64,000 nucleotides of DNA, from NCBI RefSeq assembly GCF_024055795.1, contig NZ_JAMXMY010000021.1, positions 1 through 64,000 of the forward strand, read 5' to 3'. Source of the stretch: Actinoallomurus purpureus (GTDB taxonomy: Bacteria > Actinomycetota > Actinomycetes > Streptosporangiales > Streptosporangiaceae). Positions 26,563-34,662 of the stretch are shown piece by piece. Made by a program: the position numbers and the translations under genes. Under the pieces are notes generated by a model. The model searched no databases and was not told where the DNA came from. It was given only the letters and a program-made list of their open reading frames with translations. How positions within the stretch are numbered: the stretch's first letter is position 1; every line of letters starts with the position of its first letter.

Positions 26563-28193
26563 CCGGAGCACCGCTCGGGCCGACCGGACCCACGGTCCGG
26601 GACGCCGTCTTCGACCTCCTGCGGCGGACCGGCCTGACGACGATGTTCGGCAACCCGGGCTCGACCGAGCTGCGCATGTTCCAGGACTGGCCCGAGGACT
26701 TCACGTATGTTCTCGGGCTCCAGGAGTCCGTCGCGATGGCGGTGGCGGCCGGGCACGCGATGGGCACCGGCCGCGCCGCGTTGGTCAGCCTGCACTCGGC
26801 GGGAGGCGTGGGGCACTCGCTCGGCGCGGTCTTCAACGCCTACCGCGACCGGGTGCCGCTCCTCATCGTCGCCGGGCAGCAGTCGCGCGCGATGCTGCCG
26901 ACCCGGCCCTTCCTGTCCGCGGACGAACCCGCGCTGTTCCCCCGCCCGTACGTCAAGTGGAGCCGGCAGCCCGAACGCGCCGAGGACGTCCCGGCGGCGT
27001 TCGCCGAGGCGTACCACGTCGCGATGGCGCCGCCGCGCGGACCGGTGTTCATCTCGGTTCCCGAGGACGACTGGGACCGCCCGGCTCAGTGGGTCGAGCA
27101 CCGGGAGGTCCACACCGGTTTCGTGGGCGACCCGCGGGCGCTGCTGGAGCTCGCGGACGCCCTGAACGCCGCCCGGAATCCGGCGATCATCGTGGGGGCT
27201 GGCGTCGACGACGACGGCGCGTCCCCGGCCGTCGCCGAGATGGCCGAGCGCACCGGCGCGGAGGTGTGGATCAGCCCGCTGTCCAGCCGGTCGGGCTTCC
27301 CCGAGGACCACGGTCTCTTCCGCGGCTTCCTGCCCCCGGTGCGCGACCAACTGGCCCACGCCCTCGAACCGTACGACGTCATCGTGTCGATCGGCGCGCC
27401 GGTCTTCACGTACCACGTGCACACCGAGGGGCCGTACCTGCCGGACGGGGCGCGCCTGTTCCACCTCGACTGCGATTCCGCGCAGACGGCCTGGGCGCCG
27501 GTGGGGACGAGCGTGCTCACGACGATCCGGGCCGGCGTCACCGCCCTGCTCGAACTCCTCGACAAGGCCGACCGGCCCGCGCCGCCGCCCCGCCCCCGGC
27601 TCGCCGCTCCCCCGGTCACCGATCCGATCGAGGCGGCCCTGGTGGTCGAGACCCTGCGCGGGCTGATGCCCGACGACGCGGTCCTCGTCGAAGAGGTGCC
27701 CAGTCACCGGGACGTGCTCCACGCCCGGTTGCCCATCACCCGGCCCGGCGGGTTCCTCACCACGGGCAGCGGCGCCCTCGGCTGGGGTCTTCCGGTCGCG
27801 GTCGGCCGAGCTCTGGCCGGGACGGGAGAGCGGGTCGTGTGCGTGGTCGGCGACGGCTCCAGCATGTACTCGATCCAGGCACTGTGGACGGCCGCGCGGC
27901 ACCGCGCGCCGGTCACCTTCATCGTGCTGAACAACCAGGCGTACGCGGCCGTCAAGGCGCTCGCCCGCCGCATCGACATCCCCGACGTGCCCGGCACCGA
28001 CCTGCACGGGATCGACTTCGTGTCCGTCGCCGCGGGGCTGGGCTGCCCGGGACGCCGCGTGGACAAGGCCGCCGACCTGGGCGAGGCGCTGTCGCACGCG
28101 CTCGGCCACGACGGCCCGTTCCTCGTGGAGGTTTCGGTGGCCGCGAGCACATCCTCCGCCTATTCCTCCCCCACCGACTCACGGAACAGGTGA
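26559..28193 (+). CDS. mdlC: Thiamine diphosphate-dependent benzoylformate decarboxylase-like enzyme
   Basis: A 544-residue ThDP enzyme. Residues that define benzoylformate decarboxylase are present: Ser35 in GNPGSTE (Ser26 of the Pseudomonas enzyme), His79 in SLHSAGG (His70) and a His near residue 286 in VFTYHVH (His281). The ThDP/Mg motif GDGSSMYS ... VLNN lies near residue 430. The predicted reaction is non-oxidative decarboxylation of an aryl 2-oxo acid to an aldehyde plus CO2. The gene sits inside a transporter operon, between the second permease and the ATPase, with start and stop overlapping both neighbours. That placement suggests the transported compound is its substrate or a precursor. 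Confidence 0.85.
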   Translation: MTGAPLGPTGPTVRDAVFDLLRRTGLTTMFGNPGSTELRMFQDWPEDFTYVLGLQESVAMAVAAGHAMGTGRAALVSLHSAGGVGHSLGAVFNAYRDRVPLLIVAGQQSRAMLPTRPFLSADEPALFPRPYVKWSRQPERAEDVPAAFAEAYHVAMAPPRGPVFISVPEDDWDRPAQWVEHREVHTGFVGDPRALLELADALNAARNPAIIVGAGVDDDGASPAVAEMAERTGAEVWISPLSSRSGFPEDHGLFRGFLPPVRDQLAHALEPYDVIVSIGAPVFTYHVHTEGPYLPDGARLFHLDCDSAQTAWAPVGTSVLTTIRAGVTALLELLDKADRPAPPPRPRLAAPPVTDPIEAALVVETLRGLMPDDAVLVEEVPSHRDVLHARLPITRPGGFLTTGSGALGWGLPVAVGRALAGTGERVVCVVGDGSSMYSIQALWTAARHRAPVTFIVLNNQAYAAVKALARRIDIPDVPGTDLHGIDFVSVAAGLGCPGRRVDKAADLGEALSHALGHDGPFLVEVSVAASTSSAYSSPTDSRNR

Positions 28194-28978
28194 ACCCCGT
28201 GCTGCTGATCGAGAAGGTCGGTCACTACTACTCCGATCACATGGCCTTGGAAGACGTGAACCTCGAGATCGCCCAGGGCGAACTGGTGAGCATCGTCGGG
28301 CCGTCCGGCTGCGGGAAGTCCACGCTCCTGCGCTGCATCGCCGGGCTGGTCCGGCCCTCGCAGGGCCAGATCTCGCTGAACGGCAAAGAGATCACCGACG
28401 TACCGGACAACCTGGCCGTCGTGTTCCAGGACTACAGCCGCTCCCTGCTGCCCTGGCTGACCGTGCGTGACAACGTGGCGCTGCCCCTGCGCCGGCGCGG
28501 CGGCTCCAAGGCCGCACGCCGGGCGGCCGCGGTGGACGCCCTCGAGGCCGTCGGCCTGGCGAACGCCGCGCATAAGTACCCGTGGCAGCTGTCCGGCGGC
28601 ATGCAGCAACGCGTGTCGATCGCACGCGCCCTCGCCTACCAGCCGGCGCTGCTCCTGATGGACGAGCCGTTCGGGTCGGTGGACGCGCAGACCCGCGAGG
28701 ACCTGGAGGACCTCGTCCTGCGGGTGCGCAAGCGCGGCATGACGATCCTGCTCGTCACGCACGACATCGACGAGAGCGTCTACGTCGGCGACCGGGTCAT
28801 CGTGCTGGGCCGGGCCCCGGGACGGGTCGTCGCCGACCTCGCCGTGGGCCTGCCGACCGCGCGCGACCAGATCACCACCCGTGAGCTCCCCGAGTTCGTG
28901 CACATGCGCGCGGAGGTCGGACGGCTCGTACGGGGGAACGGCCAGACTTTCAACCCCGGCCCGCCCTTCTCATCATGA
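28190..28978 (+). CDS. ABC transporter ATPase (SsuB/TauB-like)
   Basis: A 262-residue ATPase: Walker A GPSGCGKST, Q-loop VFQDYSRSLLPWLTV, signature LSGGMQQR, Walker B LLLMDEPFGSVD, switch His in LLVTHDI. This is the nitrate/sulfonate/taurine subclass. The GTG start overlaps the decarboxylase stop (GTGA). With the binding protein and two permeases it completes one importer. Confidence 0.92.
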   Translation: MNPVLLIEKVGHYYSDHMALEDVNLEIAQGELVSIVGPSGCGKSTLLRCIAGLVRPSQGQISLNGKEITDVPDNLAVVFQDYSRSLLPWLTVRDNVALPLRRRGGSKAARRAAAVDALEAVGLANAAHKYPWQLSGGMQQRVSIARALAYQPALLLMDEPFGSVDAQTREDLEDLVLRVRKRGMTILLVTHDIDESVYVGDRVIVLGRAPGRVVADLAVGLPTARDQITTRELPEFVHMRAEVGRLVRGNGQTFNPGPPFSS

Positions 28979-29006
28979 CCGCTCGCCTCGCAGGAGGAAC
29001 ATCGTC

Positions 29007-30290
29007 GTGAACGTGCTGATCGTGGGGGCGGGCATCGCCGGCCTGACGACCGCACTCGCGTTGGACAGGGCCGGCATCGACGCATGCGTCGTGGAGGCGA
29101 CCCCCGAGCTGCGACCGCTCGGCGTGGGCATCAACCTGCAACCGCACGCCGTACGGGAACTGACCGAACTCGGGCTCGCCGAGGCGCTGGAGGCCACCGG
29201 GATCCCGACGCGCGAGATGATCACGATGGACCGGTTCGGCAACCGGATCGCCGTTCATCCGCGCGGCCGCCACGCCGGGTACGCCTGGCCGCAGTACTCC
29301 ATCCACCGCGGCGAGCTGCAGATGCTGCTCGTCGACGCGGTGCGCGAACGCCAGGGCCACGACGCCGTACGGACCGGGCTGTCCTTCGAGGGGTTCGCGG
29401 AGGACTCCGCGGGAGTGGAGGCGCGGCTGCGCGACCGCGCGAGCGGGGAGGTCGTCACCCTGCGCGCGGACCTGCTGGTGGGCGCGGACGGGATCCTCTC
29501 CGCCGCCCGCAGGCTGCTGCACCCGGATGAGGGCGCGCCGCTGTGGAACGGCGTCCGCATGTGGCGCGGTGTCACCGAGGTGGACCGGTTCCTCACCGGC
29601 GACACCATGCTGGTCGCCGGCGCCCACGGGCTGGGGCGCATGGTCGCCTATCCGATCTCCAAGGCGGCGGCCGAGCGTGGCCGCTCCCTGGTGAACTGGG
29701 TGGCGGAGGTCCGCGTCTCCTCGGACCCGCAGGGCCGGGAGGCCACGGCGAACTGGACGCGCGCGGGCCGGTTGGAGGACGTGCTCCCCTACTACGCCGA
29801 CTGGTGCGTCGACGGCTTCGACGTGCCCGGCCTGCTGTCGAACGCGGAGTCGATCCTCGACTACCCGATGGTCGACCGTGACCCGCTGCCCTTCTGGGGC
29901 CGGGGCCGGGTGACGCTGGCCGGAGACGCCGCCCACCCGATGTACCCGGTGGGTTCCAACGGCGCCTCGCAGGCGATCCTGGACGCCCGGGTCCTCGCCC
30001 GGGAGCTGGCCTCGTCGGCGACGGACCCGGTCACCGGCCTGCGGGCGTACGAGGAGATCCGCCTTCCCGGGGCGAACGCGGTCGCGATGGCCTGCCGGGA
30101 CATGCCGCTCGACCGGGTGCTCGACCTGATCGCCGAGCGTGCGCCCGGGGGGTTCGGCCGGATCGAGGACATCCTCGACGCCGAGGAGCTCGCCGGGGTG
30201 CGTGCGATCTGGCAGCAGACGACCGACATGGACGCCGAGGCCCTGAACACCCGGGAGTCGTGGGACCCGATCGGCTCGCTCCGCGCCTGA
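29007..30290 (+). CDS. PhzS-like FAD-dependent monooxygenase
   Basis: A 427-residue class A flavoprotein monooxygenase (FAD_binding_3). It has the N-terminal GAGIAG dinucleotide fold (residues 8-13), the mid-chain VGADG, and WGRGRVTLAGDAAHPMYP binding the FAD ribityl chain. Segments such as SIHRGELQM, MWRGVTE and PMVDRDPLPFWGRGR resemble Pseudomonas PhzS (5-methylphenazine-1-carboxylate 1-monooxygenase) as I remember it. It should hydroxylate an aromatic acid using NAD(P)H and O2, possibly with loss of the carboxylate. GTG start with AGGAGG upstream; last gene of the importer operon. The C-terminal 40 residues are acidic and less conserved. Confidence 0.85.
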   Translation: MNVLIVGAGIAGLTTALALDRAGIDACVVEATPELRPLGVGINLQPHAVRELTELGLAEALEATGIPTREMITMDRFGNRIAVHPRGRHAGYAWPQYSIHRGELQMLLVDAVRERQGHDAVRTGLSFEGFAEDSAGVEARLRDRASGEVVTLRADLLVGADGILSAARRLLHPDEGAPLWNGVRMWRGVTEVDRFLTGDTMLVAGAHGLGRMVAYPISKAAAERGRSLVNWVAEVRVSSDPQGREATANWTRAGRLEDVLPYYADWCVDGFDVPGLLSNAESILDYPMVDRDPLPFWGRGRVTLAGDAAHPMYPVGSNGASQAILDARVLARELASSATDPVTGLRAYEEIRLPGANAVAMACRDMPLDRVLDLIAERAPGGFGRIEDILDAEELAGVRAIWQQTTDMDAEALNTRESWDPIGSLRA

Positions 30291-30360
30291 CCGAGCGTGT
30301 GCGAACGCCTCACTCGTCGTCCCCCTCGTCGTCCCCCTCGCCGTCTCACTCGGCGTCTCC

Positions 30361-30410
30361 CCGTCGTCTTCCGTCGTCTTCCGTCGTCTTCCGTCGTCTT
30401 CCGTCGTCTC
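30361..30410. repeat. Five tandem copies of a 10-bp repeat
   Basis: CCGTCGTCTT repeated five times without interruption (last base of the last copy differs), preceded by looser TCGTCGTCCCCC-type copies from about 30313. The array lies between convergent genes and its end runs into the stop codon of the polymerase gene (30409-30411). Confidence 0.9.
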
Positions 30411-32040
30411 ACTTGGCGTCGGCGTAGCAGGCGACGGCGACGGCCTCCATCGGGAAGCGGACCGGAGTGTCGCCGAATACCAGGCGACGCGCCTCCGCCG
30501 CGGACTCGCTGACCGAGTCGATCACCGCCTCGGTCAGCTCCCGCGGGGCATGCACGATCACCTCGTCGTGCTGGAAGAAGACCAGCCGTGGGGCGTTGGC
30601 GGCATCGCCAGAGCCCAGGGCGGTCAGCCTGCGGCGCAGCGCCGCCAGGAGCACCAGCGCCCAGTCTGCGGCACTGGCCTGGACGACGAAGTTGCGGGTG
30701 AACCGGCCGCGGCTGCGCAGGGCCGAGCCGCCGCCGTCCTGAACGGCGAGCTCGCGCCACTCCTGTGACGGTGGCGGACTGGTGCGGCCGAGCCTCGACC
30801 GCACCACGCGTCCCGCCTCACCCGCGCGGGCCGCCGCCTCCACATAGTCGTACGCGGCGGGGAATCGGCTGCGCATCACCGCGAGCAGCTGCGGCGCCTC
30901 GCCGCTCGTGCCGCCGTACATGGCGGACAGCATGGCGATCTTGGCTTTGTCACGGGCGCCGCCGAAGGCGCCCGCCAGCGCGGAGTACAGGTCGTTCTCG
31001 CCCGCCGCGGCGGCGAGCGCGTGGTCCCCGGCCAGCGCGGCCAGCACCCGTGGCTCCAGCTGGGCGGCGTCGGCGACGACGAGACGCCGGCCCGGATCTG
31101 CGACGACCGCGCGCCGCAGCACCTTGGGGATCTGCAGCGCTCCCCCGCCGTTGGTGGCCCAGCGGCCGGAGACGACGCCACCGACGACGTACTCCGGGCG
31201 GAAGCGGCCATCGCGCACCCACGTGTCGAGCCACGACCAGCCGTGCGCGACGTAGACGCGGGCCAGCTCCTTGTACTCCAGCAGGAGGCCCGCGGCCGGA
31301 TGCCCGACCTCCCGCAGCACGTGCGAGCGCGTCGACGGAATCTTGATCCCGGCCTGCGCGAACGCCTTGACGATCTGCGCGGGCGAATCCGGGTTGATGC
31401 GCCGGCCGAGCGCCTCCCCGATCCGGTCGGCCAGCTGCTGGAGCCCGCGCGGCCGCAGGCCCGGCGCCGGGCGGGGGCCCATGAGCTCGGTCAGCAGCGC
31501 GTCGTGGACGTCGGCGCGCCAGGGCAGGCCGTCGTGGCCCATCTCCGCCGCGACGAGCGCGCCCGCCGACTCGGCCGCGACGAGCAGCCGCAGGCCGGCC
31601 GCCGCCACACGACGCTGCTGGTCCGCGTGGACGGCCAGCACGGCATCGATGTCGTCGGACGGCCCGTCGTCGAACAGGGTCGGGAGGTCATCGGCGGCGC
31701 CCGGGTCGTCCGGCACCTCCTGGCCGTTCAGCCGGGCGAACGCCGCCGCCAGCGACCGCGGCTCGCCGAACCGGCCGGCGTGACCCAGCAGCAGCGTCTC
31801 GGTGAGCTCCAGGTCATGGCAGCGCCCGAGGCGGACGCCCGCCCGCAGCAGCCGCGGGTAGACGTGACTCGTCGCCGCCCAGATCCACCGCACACCGCCG
31901 GGGCCGGCCTCGGCCTCACTGCGGGCGATCGCGGAGACCAGGTCGCCGACCGGCTCGGCCGGACCGGCGGGCGTGCCGTCGTCGGCCACGGGCCGCAGCA
32001 CACCGTCCACGCCCGGGGCCGTGCCGACTGCGATCCGCAT
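30409..32040 (-). CDS. Family A DNA polymerase with 3'-5' exonuclease-like domain (PolA-like, no 5' nuclease)
   Basis: A 543-residue protein, much shorter than DNA polymerase I (about 900). Polymerase motif A is VVADAAQLEPRVLA, motif B region is RDKAKIAMLSAMYGG and motif C is FFQHDEVIVHAP with the catalytic His-Asp-Glu. The N-terminal 200 residues resemble a reduced exonuclease domain. Such bifunctional exonuclease/polymerases accompany a full PolA in many actinobacteria; a repair role is likely but not shown here. Motif B has Leu-Ser where PolA has Phe-Gly. ATG 32040 follows GGGAGG. It is divergent from a ThDP enzyme gene and unrelated to its neighbours. Confidence 0.85.
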   Translation of the reverse strand: MRIAVGTAPGVDGVLRPVADDGTPAGPAEPVGDLVSAIARSEAEAGPGGVRWIWAATSHVYPRLLRAGVRLGRCHDLELTETLLLGHAGRFGEPRSLAAAFARLNGQEVPDDPGAADDLPTLFDDGPSDDIDAVLAVHADQQRRVAAAGLRLLVAAESAGALVAAEMGHDGLPWRADVHDALLTELMGPRPAPGLRPRGLQQLADRIGEALGRRINPDSPAQIVKAFAQAGIKIPSTRSHVLREVGHPAAGLLLEYKELARVYVAHGWSWLDTWVRDGRFRPEYVVGGVVSGRWATNGGGALQIPKVLRRAVVADPGRRLVVADAAQLEPRVLAALAGDHALAAAAGENDLYSALAGAFGGARDKAKIAMLSAMYGGTSGEAPQLLAVMRSRFPAAYDYVEAAARAGEAGRVVRSRLGRTSPPPSQEWRELAVQDGGGSALRSRGRFTRNFVVQASAADWALVLLAALRRRLTALGSGDAANAPRLVFFQHDEVIVHAPRELTEAVIDSVSESAAEARRLVFGDTPVRFPMEAVAVACYADAK

Positions 32041-32203
32041 GCGTCGATTCTGCCTCCCCCCACCGACATCTCCGGCCGGTGTAACGGCGGTCTTGCGGTG
32101 GAACTCCGCGCTGGGCAAGATCCATTGGGTCCGCACGCCGTCCCGGCGGCGCGACCCGACGCACGCGGCGTGTCCAGCCGTCATTCCAGTGGAGAGAGAC
32201 CAC

Positions 32204-33898
32204 GTGAGCGACGATTTCCGACCCGACACCACGGCCGAGCACCTGCTGTGGCTGCTTCATCAGCATGGCGTCGACCATCTGTTCCTCAATCCCGGCACCG
32301 ACTCGGCCCCCCTGCAGGAGGCGGCGGTCACGCTCGCCGAGGCGGGCGTGGGGATGCCCCGGATCATCACCTGCACGTTCGAGTCGGTCGCCCTCGCCGC
32401 GGCGCACGGCTACTGGCAGGTGACCGGGCGCCCGCAGGCGGTGTTCGTCCACGTGGACGTGGGCACCCAGAACCTCGGCGCGATGGTGCACAACGCGATG
32501 CGCGACCGCGCCGGCGTCGTCGTCATCGCCGGCAAGACGCCCTACGGGGAGGACCCGGACTCCCTCGGCGGCCGTTCGCACACCATCCACTGGCAGCAGG
32601 ACGTGCCCGACCAGGCGGGCGTCGTCCGCGGGTACGCCAAGTGGACGCTGGAGGTGACGCGCCCGGACGTCCTGCCCCGGGCGGTCGGCCGCGCCGTGCA
32701 GGTCGCCGGCGGCGGGCGGCCCGGCCCCGCGTACCTCATGGTCTCCCGCGACGTCCTGATGGACCCGCCGGCCACGGGACCGAGCCGGACGACCGGGTAC
32801 GCCGTGCCGCGCCCGCCCGTGGCGGACGCCGAGACCGTGCGGCGGATCGCGGATCTCCTCTCCGAGGCCGAGAGGCCGCTGCTGATCACCTCACGGACGG
32901 GCCGGCGACCCGGCGGCTTCGAGGCGGTCACGCGACTGGCCGAGCTCACCGGGACGCGGGTCGTCGACAAGCCCGAGAGCGGATGTGTGAACATCGACAG
33001 CTCCCACCCGCTGAACGTCCGCTCGGCGGCGACGGCCCAGCGTCTCGTCGCCGAGGCCGACCTCATCCTCGTCGCCGACTGCGACGTGCCGTGGATCCCC
33101 AAGATCGTCCGGCCGCGTGCGGACGCCACGGTGGTGCAGATCGCCGCGGACCCGCTCCGGGAGGACATGCCGCTCTGGACGTTCCCCGCCGACCTGGCCG
33201 TCGCCGCGGACGGCGCGACCGTGCTCGGCCAGGTGACGGCCGCTCTGCCGGAGATCGACCCGGCCGCGAAGTGGGCGGGCGCGGAGGTCGGTGAGGCCCG
33301 CACCGCCGGCGGTGCGGAGACCCCGCAGGGGCCCATCGCCGCCGCGGAGGTCTTCGCGGCGCTGAACGAGGTGCTCCGCGCGGACGACATCGTCGTCGAG
33401 GAGACGGTCACCAACGCGACCACGCTGCGCGAGGTCCTGGACCGCAGCCTGCCCGGCACCCTCGCGGGAACCGGCAGCCCGGGGCTGGGCTGGGGTCTCG
33501 GCGGCGCCGTCGGCGTCAAGCTCGCCGCACCCGACCGCCGTGTGGTGACCGTCGTGGGAGACGGCAGCTTCATGTTCGGTGTGCCGACGTCCGCGCTGTG
33601 CCTGGCCGCGGAGGCGGACGCGCCAATCCTGGCGGTCGTGCTGAACAACGACGGTTACCGGGCGAGCAGGCTGCCCGTCTTCGAGCTGTTCCCCGAGGGC
33701 CGTTCGGCGGCGCGGGGGGACGCGGTCGGTACGCGTTTCCAGAGTCCCCCCGACTTCGCCGCGGTGGCCCGGGCCTGCCACGCCGACGGCGAGAGCGTGG
33801 ACGACCGCACGGACCTCGTCCCGGCGCTGCAGCGCGCGCTCAAGATCCTGGAGTCCGGGCGCTCGGCAGTGGTCGACGTGCGGATCGTGCGGGACTGA
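32204..33898 (+). CDS. Thiamine diphosphate-dependent enzyme (acetolactate synthase-like)
   Basis: A 564-residue ThDP enzyme with three domains. The opening HLLWLLHQHGVDHLFLNPGTDSAP and the Glu in CTFESVALAAAHGYWQ supply the cofactor-activating region; the ThDP motif is GDGSFMFG ... VVLNNDGY. The central domain carries LLITSRTGRRPGG. Overall layout resembles IlvB-type synthases and oxalyl-CoA/phenylglyoxylate-type decarboxylases, but the reaction cannot be assigned; no IlvN-like small subunit follows. The GTG start at 32204 follows GGAGAGAG. It is the second ThDP enzyme within 6 kb; a functional link to the importer operon is possible. Confidence 0.85.
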   Translation: MSDDFRPDTTAEHLLWLLHQHGVDHLFLNPGTDSAPLQEAAVTLAEAGVGMPRIITCTFESVALAAAHGYWQVTGRPQAVFVHVDVGTQNLGAMVHNAMRDRAGVVVIAGKTPYGEDPDSLGGRSHTIHWQQDVPDQAGVVRGYAKWTLEVTRPDVLPRAVGRAVQVAGGGRPGPAYLMVSRDVLMDPPATGPSRTTGYAVPRPPVADAETVRRIADLLSEAERPLLITSRTGRRPGGFEAVTRLAELTGTRVVDKPESGCVNIDSSHPLNVRSAATAQRLVAEADLILVADCDVPWIPKIVRPRADATVVQIAADPLREDMPLWTFPADLAVAADGATVLGQVTAALPEIDPAAKWAGAEVGEARTAGGAETPQGPIAAAEVFAALNEVLRADDIVVEETVTNATTLREVLDRSLPGTLAGTGSPGLGWGLGGAVGVKLAAPDRRVVTVVGDGSFMFGVPTSALCLAAEADAPILAVVLNNDGYRASRLPVFELFPEGRSAARGDAVGTRFQSPPDFAAVARACHADGESVDDRTDLVPALQRALKILESGRSAVVDVRIVRD

Positions 33899-33905
33899 GG
33901 GGATG

Positions 33906-33940
33906 GTCCGGGGCCGGGTCCGGCCGCCCGGCCCCGGGAC
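33906..33940. terminator. Bidirectional hairpin terminator
   Basis: Inverted repeat GTCCGGGGCCGGG with CCCGGCCCCGGGAC, 8-base loop, between the convergent ThDP-enzyme and DUF4234 genes. Confidence 0.65.
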
Positions 33941-33952
33941 TCCACCAGAGCG

Positions 33953-34558
33953 TCAGGCCGCCAGGGGAACCTGGGCACCGGTGGGCGCTCCGCTGTAGCG
34001 GTCGATGACCTTGTTCAGCTGGATCTGGTAGTACAGCGTGCCGAAGCCGAAGAGGCCGAGCAGGAAGGCGACGCCACCGCTGGCGGTGGGCTGGAGGCCG
34101 GCGGCCCGCTGGGCGTCGCGGATGTGGCTGCCGAGCTGGATGAAGGTGATGAGCGGCCAGATGCCCAGCGTGATCCACCCGAACAGCAGCGAGCACAGCG
34201 CCATACCGCCGCTGATCTGCCGGCGACGGTCGAAGTTCGCCAGCTCGCTGTGGACCGCGTAGTACCAGAACAGGTTGTAGATCCCCAAGGTGATCAGCGG
34301 CAGGCCCAGCCAGACACCGACCGGGTTACGGCGCTTCATCTGGATGCCCATGAGGGCCGGCTGGCCGTGCTGCGCCTGCTGCCCGTACGCGGCTCCGCCC
34401 TGCTGAGCGGGCACCATCTGACCGGGGTGTTGCTGCGGCGCGCCCTGCTGGTACTGGGGGGCGCCCTGGTGCTGCGGCTGGCCCTGGTATTGGGGCTGGC
34501 CCTGGTACTGCGGCGCCGCGCCGGGGTACGGCTGGTTCTGCGGATAGGGGTTGCTCAT
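33953..34558 (-). CDS. DUF4234 membrane protein with Gln/Pro-rich N-terminus
   Basis: A 201-residue protein. The first 75 residues are a low-complexity repeat of QYQGQPQ-type units. Then comes a DUF4234-like membrane part: three hydrophobic segments (GVWLGLPLITLGIYNLFWYY, MALCSLLFGWITLGIWPLITFI and VAFLLGLFGFGTLYYQI) with charged loops. Function unknown. ATG 34558 follows CGGGAGAACC; the frame stays open upstream but without similarity. Confidence 0.85.
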   Translation of the reverse strand: MSNPYPQNQPYPGAAPQYQGQPQYQGQPQHQGAPQYQQGAPQQHPGQMVPAQQGGAAYGQQAQHGQPALMGIQMKRRNPVGVWLGLPLITLGIYNLFWYYAVHSELANFDRRRQISGGMALCSLLFGWITLGIWPLITFIQLGSHIRDAQRAAGLQPTASGGVAFLLGLFGFGTLYYQIQLNKVIDRYSGAPTGAQVPLAA

Positions 34559-34662
34559 TAAGGGTTCTCCCGGGGTAGAGGGGGTCACGGCGGAGCTCGG
34601 GGGCGCCGTGGGTGCCATCTGTGATCGACGCGGATTAGAGTGCCGAGGTTCCTGCTGATTTG

